From: Sutcliffiella cohnii | Lineage (GTDB): Bacteria > Bacillota > Bacilli > Bacillales > Bacillaceae_I | Reading direction: 5' to 3' | Length of the DNA stretch: 64,000 nucleotides | NCBI RefSeq assembly: GCF_002250055.1 | Contig: NZ_CP018866.1 | Location: 3,964,869-4,028,868, forward strand | Shown here: piece by piece, positions 44,510 through 52,451 of the stretch | Layout of the letters: each line of letters opens with the position of its first letter | Position numbering within the stretch: the first letter of the stretch is position 1 | Translations under genes and position numbers: made by a program | Notes under the pieces: model-generated | What the model saw: only the letters and a program-made list of their open reading frames with translations | Database searches by the model: none | What the model was told of the DNA's origin: nothing

Positions 44510-44515
44510 ACTTTA

Positions 44516-47500
44516 TTAATTTGATACTCTTTCTTCTGCTGCATCCTTAATATGTTGCGGTACACCATCAGTTGCTAATAGTAAGAAATATGCATTATAA
44601 GCTTCTAAATATTTATTGTTAGCAAGATCGTCATCAGCTTTAGCTAAAAGTGCTGGAGCAACTCTTGCCATTACACCGTCTGCACGAGCATCTCCTTCAC
44701 TATAAGCAAGACCTGTAAAGTGTACTGCGTTGTATAAGTTTCCTACTTCTTCATACCATAATGCATCACCAAGATATGCAGATTTCACAGCGAGTTTGCT
44801 TTCCGCTTCCTCTTTCACGTCTTGAGGTACACCTGTAGTTTCTACTAGTAATTGATAAGCAAATTCAGCTTCAGTAAAGTTGCCGTTAGCTAATAATTCA
44901 TTTGCTTCCGCTAATAAAGCTTCAGCTACGTTCGCCATTAGCGCTTCTACACGAGCATCCCCTGCTTCAATTGCTTGTCCTGCAAAGTGTACAGCATTAT
45001 AATAGTTTCCTAGCGACTCATACCAAAGTGCAATTGCAAACTCTTCAGATTTCACAGCAATTTTGCTTGCTGCTTCCTCTTTAACAGCTTGAGGAACACC
45101 TTCAGTTTCTACTAATAGCTGATAAGAATATTCAGCAGTAGTAAAGTCACCTTCTGCTAGTTGAGTATTAGCTTCATTTAGAAGTTCTACAGATACAGTT
45201 TCTAATAATGATTCTGCACGAGAATCTCCATCTAATAATGCTAATCCTGCAAAGTATACAGCATTAAAGAAGTTATTTACTGACTCATACCAAACAGCGT
45301 CGTCATAGTGTGGACTATTTGGAGCTTCAACAGTTAAATCGAGAACATGCTCAGAAGAGTTACCCGCAACATCTTCCACTGATAACGTTAATTCGTTTTC
45401 CCCAACAGGTAAACTTGGTAAAGATAAAACGAAGTTACCTTCTTGGTCTAACTCAACAGAAGCGTTATCTAGTTCTTCTCCATCAGCATCTAATAACACA
45501 TATTCAACCGTTAATTGGTCATTAACGTCATAATCTAATCCTAGTACATTTTCAACAGTTGATTTGTAATCAACAAAACTATCTACTACAGTACCTAATA
45601 CTTCGAACTCTTCCCCTGATTGGTATTCACCAAGATCGCCAAATTCTACTTCCGCATTAGACGTTTTAATGATTAACGGAGCCCAATCAAATGTGACACC
45701 AGCTACTGGGTTTGCACCAGTAAAATCAACAGTGTACACTCCATCTTCCGCCATTTTTTGTGCTCCATCAGCCCAATCTCTATACACACCATTAATAGTA
45801 AGTGTATAAGATCCTGCTCCTAAGCTTTCACCAGCATGGAAATATCCAACATATCCATCTCCATAGTATCCACCTTCAGGATTTTGTGCATCCCATAGTT
45901 CAATATAGTTCGTACCATGGTTATTTAATAATTGGAATGCTAATCTAGTAGTATCTAACACACCATCTCCATTTGGTGAAATAACATCACTTTCTAGGAA
46001 GTAATAACCTAATCCGTTCGGAACCTCTCCAGAAAACTCTACAGCAAATGGTAATAGTAGTTTAGAAGTAGCGCTTTGGATATGAATGTAACCTAGTAAT
46101 TCGTTTCCTAAAGCACCTGCTCCAGCTGGAACATTTAATGTAACGTTTAACACTTGCTCATCAGAAAGTGTAAATGATGTTACATCTACCTCAACATTAG
46201 CAGCACTCATGTCACCTGTCCCACTTTTCGTTGTTTGAACAGTAACATTAAAGTCACTTGTTGATTCACCCATGTTTTTCACTACAACTTGCTTCGTAAC
46301 AGTTTGAGCACTTTGAGCATTCGGCTCTACTTTACCGAACGTAACAGTACCCTTAACGTTTTCATGAACTTCACCTTCAAATTCCGTTTCATCATAAGCA
46401 TACGCTAACGCTTCTGGGAAAGCAGCCGCTACAGGTTGGATACGTCCAGGTCCTTGAGCAAATACATCGTACTGGCTAACATTTAATTGTTTAGCAGTAT
46501 TAGATATTGCTACTTTCATATCAAATGGAGTCCACTCCGGATTTACTTGTTTCAATAGCGCAGCAACACCGGCAACATGAGGTGTAGCCATACTTGTACC
46601 AGTTTTACGCCCATATGCATACTCATAATCTGCACCAGGGTAATCTTTTTCATAAGCAGGAATAGCTGCCATAATATTAGTTCCAGGTGCTACAACATCT
46701 GGTTTAATATCAAAATTTGGGTTCGTTGGACCACGAGAACTTGAACTATTGACATCGTCACCTTCTGTCATTGTCTCAGCATAATCACCGAAAGTTACTT
46801 GGCCTAACTCTGAACCAAGAGCTTCTCTTAACGCTTGTCCATCCGCAGTCGCCATATCAAATGTTGGGATGAATCCATAATCAGTGCTTAAATAAATATT
46901 GGCAGGACCAGCTCCTGCTACGTTATTGTGGATAATTGTTGCAACTGCTCCAGCATCTTTTGCTGCTGCAATTTTATCAACAAATGCAATTTCACCACGG
47001 GAAATTAGTGCTACTTTTCCTTCTACATCAATGCCTTCAAAGTCAGACGGGTTACCAACCCCAGGAATAGCTACTAAGTCATAAGTACCTGTTAACGTAT
47101 CTCTCGGATCCTCTTGATACGTCCAACCGAACATTGGTAATGTATCTGTTTTACTGTATTCACCAGCTTCTACAGTTACGGAGCTACTTAAATGCATTTC
47201 AGGAACAGTAGAGTTACCTACAGAAATAGCAAACGCAGAGGAAGCCGGATTTCCAATTGTTCCACGGCCAGGTCCACTATTACCTGTTGCGATAACGGCA
47301 GTAACACCAGCTAACGTCGCATTGTTAATCGCAATTGCATCAGGTGCCGTTTCACTGTTACTGCTACCACCTAAAGAAAGGTTAATGATATCCATATCTT
47401 CTTCAACTGACTTTTCAATTGCTGCAATGATTCCAGCAGTTGCACCACTACCATATGCTCCTAATACACGGTAAGAGTATAAATCAATCTTCGGAGCTAA

Positions 47501-48373
47501 ATGTACAATTGTACCTGCTACGTGTGTACCATGAGAAGTATAGAATGAACTACCATTTGCATTAAATTCCGGTCTATGATCTGGACGATCTAATGGAGAC
47601 GTCTCATATCCATCATCGTCAGCCCGGTCACGAGCATAATCATTACCAGAATGGGGTATGAAGTTATATCCACCTCTGTATACATCAGCAAAATCAGGGT
47701 GGTAATAATCGATACCAGTATCGAGTACTGCAACCTTTACCCCTTCACCTTCATAGCCTAAATCCCAAAGCTCAGGAACTCCAAGATGTGGAGTACTATC
47801 AGTCATAAGTGCGTCTACTTTACCGTCTTTGCTTGGTGTTTCAAGTGCATATCTTTCTTCATCAAGCTCAACACTTACAACACCTTCAACACTTAAAAGT
47901 GCTTCTAATTCACTGGCTTTAACTGTCAAAGACATACCATTGAATACTTTGTTGTATGTAAAGCCTTTAGAATATTTAACTTTCTTCGTGCTTAAAGACT
48001 TTTCAAAAGCTACTTGCTGAGAAACTACTTTTTTCTCAACCGCTTTTGCTTGGGAAGCAGAAAAACTTTTCCCTTCTACTTCACTTTTTCCTTTTACTAA
48101 TGCTACTGGTGGTTCAGATAGTTGCACAATTACTGAAACTTCCTCATCACCTTTTAAATTTTGTAGAGATTGATCTAAAGTTGGAGTCTGTTCTAGAAGT
48201 GATTCTTGTTGAGCAATAATTTTTTTCATTTGTAATGTTTGCTCATCAACAGTTGTTTTCTTTGTAGGAGAGTCTGTAGCAAATGCTGCTGCTGGGCTTA
48301 AAAACGTTGATAAGATTACTGTGATGATTAGTAAACTACTAAAAAACTTCTTAAAACTTCCTTTTTTCAACAC
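44516..48373 (-). CDS. Secreted subtilisin-family (S8) serine protease, Vpr-like, with C-terminal triple repeat
   Basis: 1285 residues. Signal peptide (about 1-32), inhibitor I9-type propeptide (about 70-175), S8 catalytic domain with VAVLDTGIDYYHPD (Asp), SHGTHVAGTI (His) and GTSMATPHVAGVAALL (Ser, about 590). A PA domain is inserted between His and Ser (about 400-510), as in B. subtilis Vpr. Beta-sandwich domains follow, including ISPNGDGVLDTTRLAF and an Ig-like TVEAPN segment. The last 230 residues are three tandem helical repeats of about 76 residues with ALWYESxGNxYNAVHFAG and VPQxVKEEA marks. No LPXTG or SLH anchor. It probably degrades or processes extracellular protein. Confidence 0.93.
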   Translation of the reverse strand: MLKKGSFKKFFSSLLIITVILSTFLSPAAAFATDSPTKKTTVDEQTLQMKKIIAQQESLLEQTPTLDQSLQNLKGDEEVSVIVQLSEPPVALVKGKSEVEGKSFSASQAKAVEKKVVSQQVAFEKSLSTKKVKYSKGFTYNKVFNGMSLTVKASELEALLSVEGVVSVELDEERYALETPSKDGKVDALMTDSTPHLGVPELWDLGYEGEGVKVAVLDTGIDYYHPDFADVYRGGYNFIPHSGNDYARDRADDDGYETSPLDRPDHRPEFNANGSSFYTSHGTHVAGTIVHLAPKIDLYSYRVLGAYGSGATAGIIAAIEKSVEEDMDIINLSLGGSSNSETAPDAIAINNATLAGVTAVIATGNSGPGRGTIGNPASSAFAISVGNSTVPEMHLSSSVTVEAGEYSKTDTLPMFGWTYQEDPRDTLTGTYDLVAIPGVGNPSDFEGIDVEGKVALISRGEIAFVDKIAAAKDAGAVATIIHNNVAGAGPANIYLSTDYGFIPTFDMATADGQALREALGSELGQVTFGDYAETMTEGDDVNSSSSRGPTNPNFDIKPDVVAPGTNIMAAIPAYEKDYPGADYEYAYGRKTGTSMATPHVAGVAALLKQVNPEWTPFDMKVAISNTAKQLNVSQYDVFAQGPGRIQPVAAAFPEALAYAYDETEFEGEVHENVKGTVTFGKVEPNAQSAQTVTKQVVVKNMGESTSDFNVTVQTTKSGTGDMSAANVEVDVTSFTLSDEQVLNVTLNVPAGAGALGNELLGYIHIQSATSKLLLPFAVEFSGEVPNGLGYYFLESDVISPNGDGVLDTTRLAFQLLNNHGTNYIELWDAQNPEGGYYGDGYVGYFHAGESLGAGSYTLTINGVYRDWADGAQKMAEDGVYTVDFTGANPVAGVTFDWAPLIIKTSNAEVEFGDLGEYQSGEEFEVLGTVVDSFVDYKSTVENVLGLDYDVNDQLTVEYVLLDADGEELDNASVELDQEGNFVLSLPSLPVGENELTLSVEDVAGNSSEHVLDLTVEAPNSPHYDDAVWYESVNNFFNAVYFAGLALLDGDSRAESLLETVSVELLNEANTQLAEGDFTTAEYSYQLLVETEGVPQAVKEEAASKIAVKSEEFAIALWYESLGNYYNAVHFAGQAIEAGDARVEALMANVAEALLAEANELLANGNFTEAEFAYQLLVETTGVPQDVKEEAESKLAVKSAYLGDALWYEEVGNLYNAVHFTGLAYSEGDARADGVMARVAPALLAKADDDLANNKYLEAYNAYFLLLATDGVPQHIKDAAEERVSN

Positions 48374-48448
48374 GTTTCCCCCTTTTCCTATTTTACTATG
48401 CGAATATTTACCGTTTTTCCCTATTTAACCACCCCTTCCCTCAAATTT

Positions 48449-48470
48449 TTACATTTCGGTGGAAATGTAA
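48449..48470. promoter_or_regulatory. Inverted repeat upstream of the S8 protease gene
   Basis: TTACATTTC and GAAATGTAA are perfect 9-base arms around GGTG, about 76 bases upstream of the protease start. No T run follows on either strand, so it looks more like a regulator's operator or a leader hairpin than a terminator. The rest of the gap from 48374 to 48686 is AT-rich with nothing else recognised. Confidence 0.35.
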
Positions 48471-48686
48471 TGTATAAATAGTAACATATGCCTATCGTTT
48501 TAGTAAATATAATATTCTCAAAACTTAAAAGATTCAGTATACTACTCGTATACTAATATAACTTTCCGCAATAACGCTAGACAACTCTTTGTTCCAAATC
48601 GTTATACAATAATAATTTAATCTTCACATTTAGCTGTTTTCTTTAATTTTATTCTCTTACAATATTTGGAGATTAATAGGTATTAA

Positions 48687-48770
48687 TTAACCGAAATATT
48701 GTTCGTAGTGAATGACTTTAGCTTTATGAATCCATTCTGCTTCTGGAGCTAATTTGTCGAAACTACTAAA
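48687..48770 (-). pseudogene. Out-of-frame coding-like remnant overlapping the wecB 3' end
   Basis: In the frame one base off wecB, the DNA reads FSSFDKLAPEAEWIHKAKVIHYEQYFG and then stops. The composition looks like real protein (Trp, His, Tyr, Gln in a coherent order) rather than random AT-rich noise. It has no start or ribosome site of its own. It could be the tail of a decayed neighbouring gene. Not assigned to a family. Confidence 0.25.
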
Positions 48771-49909
48771 GGTTGTCCTTTTTTTATAGTAAAGTATTCA
48801 AGAATTGCGTCTACTATACGTTCTGAAGCAAATCCATCTCCATAAGGGTTGGATGACCATGCCATTTTATTATATTCATGTGGGTCCGTTAATAGTTGTT
48901 TCGTAAGTTGATAGATATTTTCCTCCTCTACACCAGCAAGCTTTAACGTTCCTGCTTCTATTCCCTCAGGACGCTCTGTTGTGTCACGTAAAACTAAAAC
49001 CGGCACTCCGAGTGAAGGAGCCTCTTCTTGTACACCACCTGAATCAGTTAAAATTAGTGTTGTTTTTGCTGCAATGTTATGAAAATCTAGGACGTCAAGC
49101 GGCTCAATTAGATGTATTCGATCATCTCCTTTTAAAAGATCATTAGCGATTTCTCTAACTACCGGATTTAAATGAACTGGGTATACAACTTGCACATCCT
49201 TATGCTCATTAACAATTCTCTTTATTGCTCTAAACATATTACGCATAGGCTCTCCTATATTTTCTCTGCGATGTGCTGTTAAAAGAATTAAACGATCGTT
49301 TCCTACTTTCTCCAATACTTCGTGTGTATACGCTTCATTCACAGTTGTTTTTAACGCATCAATCGCCGTATTACCGGTTATAAAGATATTCTTCTCATTT
49401 TTATTTTCATAAATTAAATTTAAAGCTGCTTGCTCAGTAGGTGCAAAGTGAAGATCAGCAATCACACCTGTTAATTGCCTGTTCATCTCTTCAGGAAAGG
49501 GGGACATTTTGTTCCAAGTACGAAGCCCCGCTTCAACATGACCAACGGCTACTTGATTATAAAATGCTGCAATACTTGCAACAAATGTTGTTGTCGTATC
49601 CCCATGTACTAATATTAAATTAGGCTTCACCTGCTTAATTATTTTATCTAGCCCGTGTAAAGCACTCGTAGTAACATCTACTAGCGTTTGTCTACTTTTC
49701 ATAATGTTAAGATCATAATCTGGTGTAATGTTAAAAATTTGTAGTACTTGATCGAGCATATGACGATGTTGGCCTGTGACAGCAACAATTGATTGAATGT
49801 GTTGTTCGTTTTTATTTAATTCTTTAATTAGTGGTGCCATTTTTATCGCTTCCGGCCTTGTCCCAAAAACTGTCATTACTTTTATTTTTTTGTTTGTCAT
49901 CTCTACCAT
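48749..49909 (-). CDS. wecB: UDP-N-acetylglucosamine 2-epimerase (non-hydrolysing), WecB/MnaA
   Basis: 386 residues from ATG 49909 (AAAGGA 7 bases upstream; GTG 49912 and ATG 49900 are alternatives). Signature sequences: VMTVFGTRPEAIKMAPL, VTGQHRHMLDQVL, VHGDTTTTFVASIAAFY, GHVEAGLRTWNKMSPFPEEMNRQ, LTAHRRENIGEPM, VYPVHLNPVVRE, LTDSGGVQEEAPSLGVPVLVLRDTTERPEG. It converts UDP-GlcNAc to UDP-ManNAc for teichoic acid linkage units or capsule. The in-frame end KKGQPLVVSTN matches the usual MnaA terminus in position. Confidence 0.96.
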   Translation of the reverse strand: MVEMTNKKIKVMTVFGTRPEAIKMAPLIKELNKNEQHIQSIVAVTGQHRHMLDQVLQIFNITPDYDLNIMKSRQTLVDVTTSALHGLDKIIKQVKPNLILVHGDTTTTFVASIAAFYNQVAVGHVEAGLRTWNKMSPFPEEMNRQLTGVIADLHFAPTEQAALNLIYENKNEKNIFITGNTAIDALKTTVNEAYTHEVLEKVGNDRLILLTAHRRENIGEPMRNMFRAIKRIVNEHKDVQVVYPVHLNPVVREIANDLLKGDDRIHLIEPLDVLDFHNIAAKTTLILTDSGGVQEEAPSLGVPVLVLRDTTERPEGIEAGTLKLAGVEEENIYQLTKQLLTDPHEYNKMAWSSNPYGDGFASERIVDAILEYFTIKKGQPLVVSTN

Positions 49910-49940
49910 CACCCAATCCTTTAAGTATACGATTCATCAG

Positions 49941-50192
49941 TTATTGTCTAAACTTTCTAAAAAATCTTAAAGTTGGGACTATTATACCATAAGCAATTGT
50001 TAACTGGTAGGGAATGTATAATAGAAATTTGTTTTCATTTATATCTTTTCTTGTTATTTTGTATCGCCCCTCTCCCACACCTATTAAAAGCAATATACCC
50101 TTTGAAACTATAGAAAAAAGAGGATCGGAGCTTATTATTCCGTCCTCTACTTCATTTATTTTATGAGATTTTCCTTCTAAAGTTCGAATCAT
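49941..50192 (-). CDS. Hypothetical protein, 83 residues
   Basis: Open frame from an ATG 3 bases after the stop of the upstream oxidoreductase gene, which suggests coupling, but no ribosome site is visible. It begins MIRTLEGKSHKINEVED, has a hydrophobic stretch SKGILLLIGVGEG and a second one near YIPYQLTIAYGIIVP, and ends with a basic RFFRKFRQ. Not recognised. It may be a real small membrane-associated protein or the remains of a larger gene. Confidence 0.45.
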   Translation of the reverse strand: MIRTLEGKSHKINEVEDGIISSDPLFSIVSKGILLLIGVGEGRYKITRKDINENKFLLYIPYQLTIAYGIIVPTLRFFRKFRQ

Positions 50193-50195
50193 TAC

Positions 50196-51287
50196 TTATT
50201 CATTAATCTTTTTTTCAGCTGAAACTATTACCTCATCAATCACACGCTGTACACTTAAACCACTAGTGAAAGTTGCAAGCTCTCTATCTTTTCTACCTAA
50301 TATATGGTCTACCCATTTCCACACTTCGTTACGGTTAGTAATTCGCCAAGGACGGAATTTTTCCTCACTCGGCTTTTCGTCCCATTTAAGTGGCGTCGCT
50401 CCTTCTAGACTAATCTCTCTCCACTCTTCACCCTTCATAGCGTACCGTAATGATGTACCGAGCTCACACGTTAATAAGTGGATACTTCCTTTACTTCCAT
50501 ATAACTTAATGTCAATAGTCTGATGCTTATTTCCTTGTGGTGCTACCCAACTTGTATAAAAGGATGCTCTTACAAGATTGGAAAAGTGAGCCGTAAAAGA
50601 TACAGAGTCTGCCGCTTGGTCCTTTGATTGCTTTTTACTTACATTTACTAACCTATCATCTTCCATAAATGATAACGATCCGTGTACAGTTATAATTTCA
50701 TCCTGCAGTATATATTGAGCCACATCAATTAAATGAGAACCTAAATCTTGCAGGACACCTCCTATGCCACCTGTCGAGATAGTACCACGCCATCCAGGAG
50801 GGCCATTTAATCCATAATCACCTGTATATTCAAAAAAAGCTTCGTGAATATTGCCTATTAAACCGTCCTTTATAAGCTCCAACAATTTTTGAATACCTGG
50901 ATGCTCTCGATATGTGAAATTAATCGCATGGACAACCGAGCTAGCACGAGCCGCTTTCTCCATCTCTTCCGCTTCTACAGCATTAAGTGCCAACGGCTTT
51001 TCACAAATGACATGAAGTCCCTTTTCTATAGCGGCCAATGTAATATCTTTATGAGAATCGTTAGGAGTGACAATACACACACCATCTAAGTTCTCCTTTT
51101 CAAACATCTCCTTATAATCGATATACACATTTTCTATATTGTATTTCTCTGCCAACCGTTTGGCACTTTCTCCGGTTCTACTACAAATCGCTGATAACGT
51201 AACGTCAGGATGCATTTGAAGTACTGGCAAATACCATAAATCAGCAAACCAGCTTGCACCTACAACACCAATTTTTAGTTTACTCAA
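50196..51287 (-). CDS. Gfo/Idh/MocA family oxidoreductase
   Basis: 363 residues. Rossmann start IGVVGASWFADLWYLPVL, VTPNDSHKDITLAAIEKGLHVICEKPLALNAVEAEEM (catalytic EKP) and the C-terminal domain GGIGGVLQDLGSHLIDVAQYIL with the substrate-binding Asp and His. NAD(P)-dependent conversion of a sugar or inositol-like compound. It follows a related enzyme by 4 bases (51292), so both probably act in one sugar-modifying route. Substrate unknown. Confidence 0.9.
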   Translation of the reverse strand: MSKLKIGVVGASWFADLWYLPVLQMHPDVTLSAICSRTGESAKRLAEKYNIENVYIDYKEMFEKENLDGVCIVTPNDSHKDITLAAIEKGLHVICEKPLALNAVEAEEMEKAARASSVVHAINFTYREHPGIQKLLELIKDGLIGNIHEAFFEYTGDYGLNGPPGWRGTISTGGIGGVLQDLGSHLIDVAQYILQDEIITVHGSLSFMEDDRLVNVSKKQSKDQAADSVSFTAHFSNLVRASFYTSWVAPQGNKHQTIDIKLYGSKGSIHLLTCELGTSLRYAMKGEEWREISLEGATPLKWDEKPSEEKFRPWRITNRNEVWKWVDHILGRKDRELATFTSGLSVQRVIDEVIVSAEKKINE

Positions 51288-51291
51288 ACTT

Positions 51292-52347
51292 TTACACCTC
51301 CTCGATTACAACTAATTTACCTGTCTTCGCGGATTGAATAACACCTTCCATCACCTTTTGGTTCTCATACCCATCTTCAAAGTTAGGTATATATTTCAAC
51401 GATTTCCCTTCAACATATTCGATAAAATCTTGTAATTGATTTAAATAAAATGCTTCAGGAACTTTCACCGTTTCAAACGGTGCATCTAAATTACCCTCCG
51501 ATTTAATACACACTTGCACATCATCGGGTTGTTCACAACAAACTTTCACCGTTCCTTTATCCCCATAAATAGCCACTTCCAATTGGTTACCAGCTCCTAT
51601 CGCATTTCTTGACGTGACAAACGTCCCCATCACACCGTTAGGGAAAGTTGCTTGAAAACTAGTAAAATCATCAACATCCACTTGTTGCATTCCGCCTTCT
51701 GTTTTTCGTTCCTCTACAAATGTCGTCATCATCCCAGCAACTGCCTTAAATTCACCAACAAAGTATCTTGCACTATCAATCATATGAGAACCTAAATCAC
51801 CTAAAGCACCTGTCCCTGACATTTCTTTACTAAAGCGCCAATTAAACGGTACATTAAATAGCGGTGACCCCCATTGTTGTAAATAGTTCACAGAAATGTG
51901 TCGTAGTTTTCCTAACTTCTCCTCTTCTAATAGTTGCTTCACATAACGGAATGACGGAATATAGCGATACGAAAATCCAACCATACAAGGAATAGGGTTC
52001 TTTTCAAACAATTTTTTTAATTCAGCTGCTTCTTCAAACGTTACTGTAAAAGGCTTTTCCGTCATTATTGGCTTTCCGTATTGAATACAAAGTTTAATAA
52101 TCCCAGCATGATATTTATTTGGAACAATCGATATGACAGCATCAACTTCTCCATTCCCAATAAGAGATTCATAGTCTGTAAATCTATTTTCCACCTTCAC
52201 GTCGTACTTGTCCCCAATTGTATGTAGTGCTTCCTCATTAACATCACAAAGTGCAGAAATAACAACTCCTTGTAGCTCTGAAAGTAAACGAAGATGATGA
52301 TTCGCCATTCCACCTAAACCGATTAACCCTATTTTCGTTTCACTCAT
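51292..52347 (-). CDS. Gfo/Idh/MocA family oxidoreductase
   Basis: 351 residues. Classic GLIGLGGMANHHLRLL nucleotide-binding start, SIVPNKYHAGIIKLCIQYGKPIMTEKPFTVTFEEA and GTGALGDLGSHMIDSARYFVGE. It is the first gene of a two- or three-gene unit behind its own cre site, separated from the glucosidase gene by a terminator. It is only moderately similar to the next gene, so the pair probably did not arise by recent duplication and could catalyse successive oxidation and reduction steps. Confidence 0.9.
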   Translation of the reverse strand: MSETKIGLIGLGGMANHHLRLLSELQGVVISALCDVNEEALHTIGDKYDVKVENRFTDYESLIGNGEVDAVISIVPNKYHAGIIKLCIQYGKPIMTEKPFTVTFEEAAELKKLFEKNPIPCMVGFSYRYIPSFRYVKQLLEEEKLGKLRHISVNYLQQWGSPLFNVPFNWRFSKEMSGTGALGDLGSHMIDSARYFVGEFKAVAGMMTTFVEERKTEGGMQQVDVDDFTSFQATFPNGVMGTFVTSRNAIGAGNQLEVAIYGDKGTVKVCCEQPDDVQVCIKSEGNLDAPFETVKVPEAFYLNQLQDFIEYVEGKSLKYIPNFEDGYENQKVMEGVIQSAKTGKLVVIEEV

Positions 52348-52373
52348 AATAAAATTCCCCTTTCAATCTGTTA

Positions 52374-52387
52374 TGATAACGTTTACA
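52374..52387 (-). promoter_or_regulatory. cre site (CcpA operator) upstream of the Gfo/Idh pair
   Basis: The minus strand reads TGTAAACGTTATCA, a full match to TGWAANCGNTNWCA, 27 bases before the start at 52347. Confidence 0.85.
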
Positions 52388-52407
52388 AAAATTGTTGATT
52401 ATTTTTA

Positions 52408-52445
52408 TAAAAATGTGGGCCGAGGTGCATGTCCCCGTCCCACAA
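52408..52445 (-). terminator. Terminator of the oligo-1,6-glucosidase gene
   Basis: On the minus strand TGTGGG and CCCACA close a GC-rich hairpin, then ATTTTTATAAA. It starts right after the stop at 52452. Confidence 0.75.
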
Positions 52446-52451
52446 TATTCA

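Noticed and set aside
48749..48790. Programmed -1 frameshift making a longer WecB
   Set aside because: The in-frame terminus matches the normal MnaA end in length and style, so no extension is needed; kept only as a curiosity.
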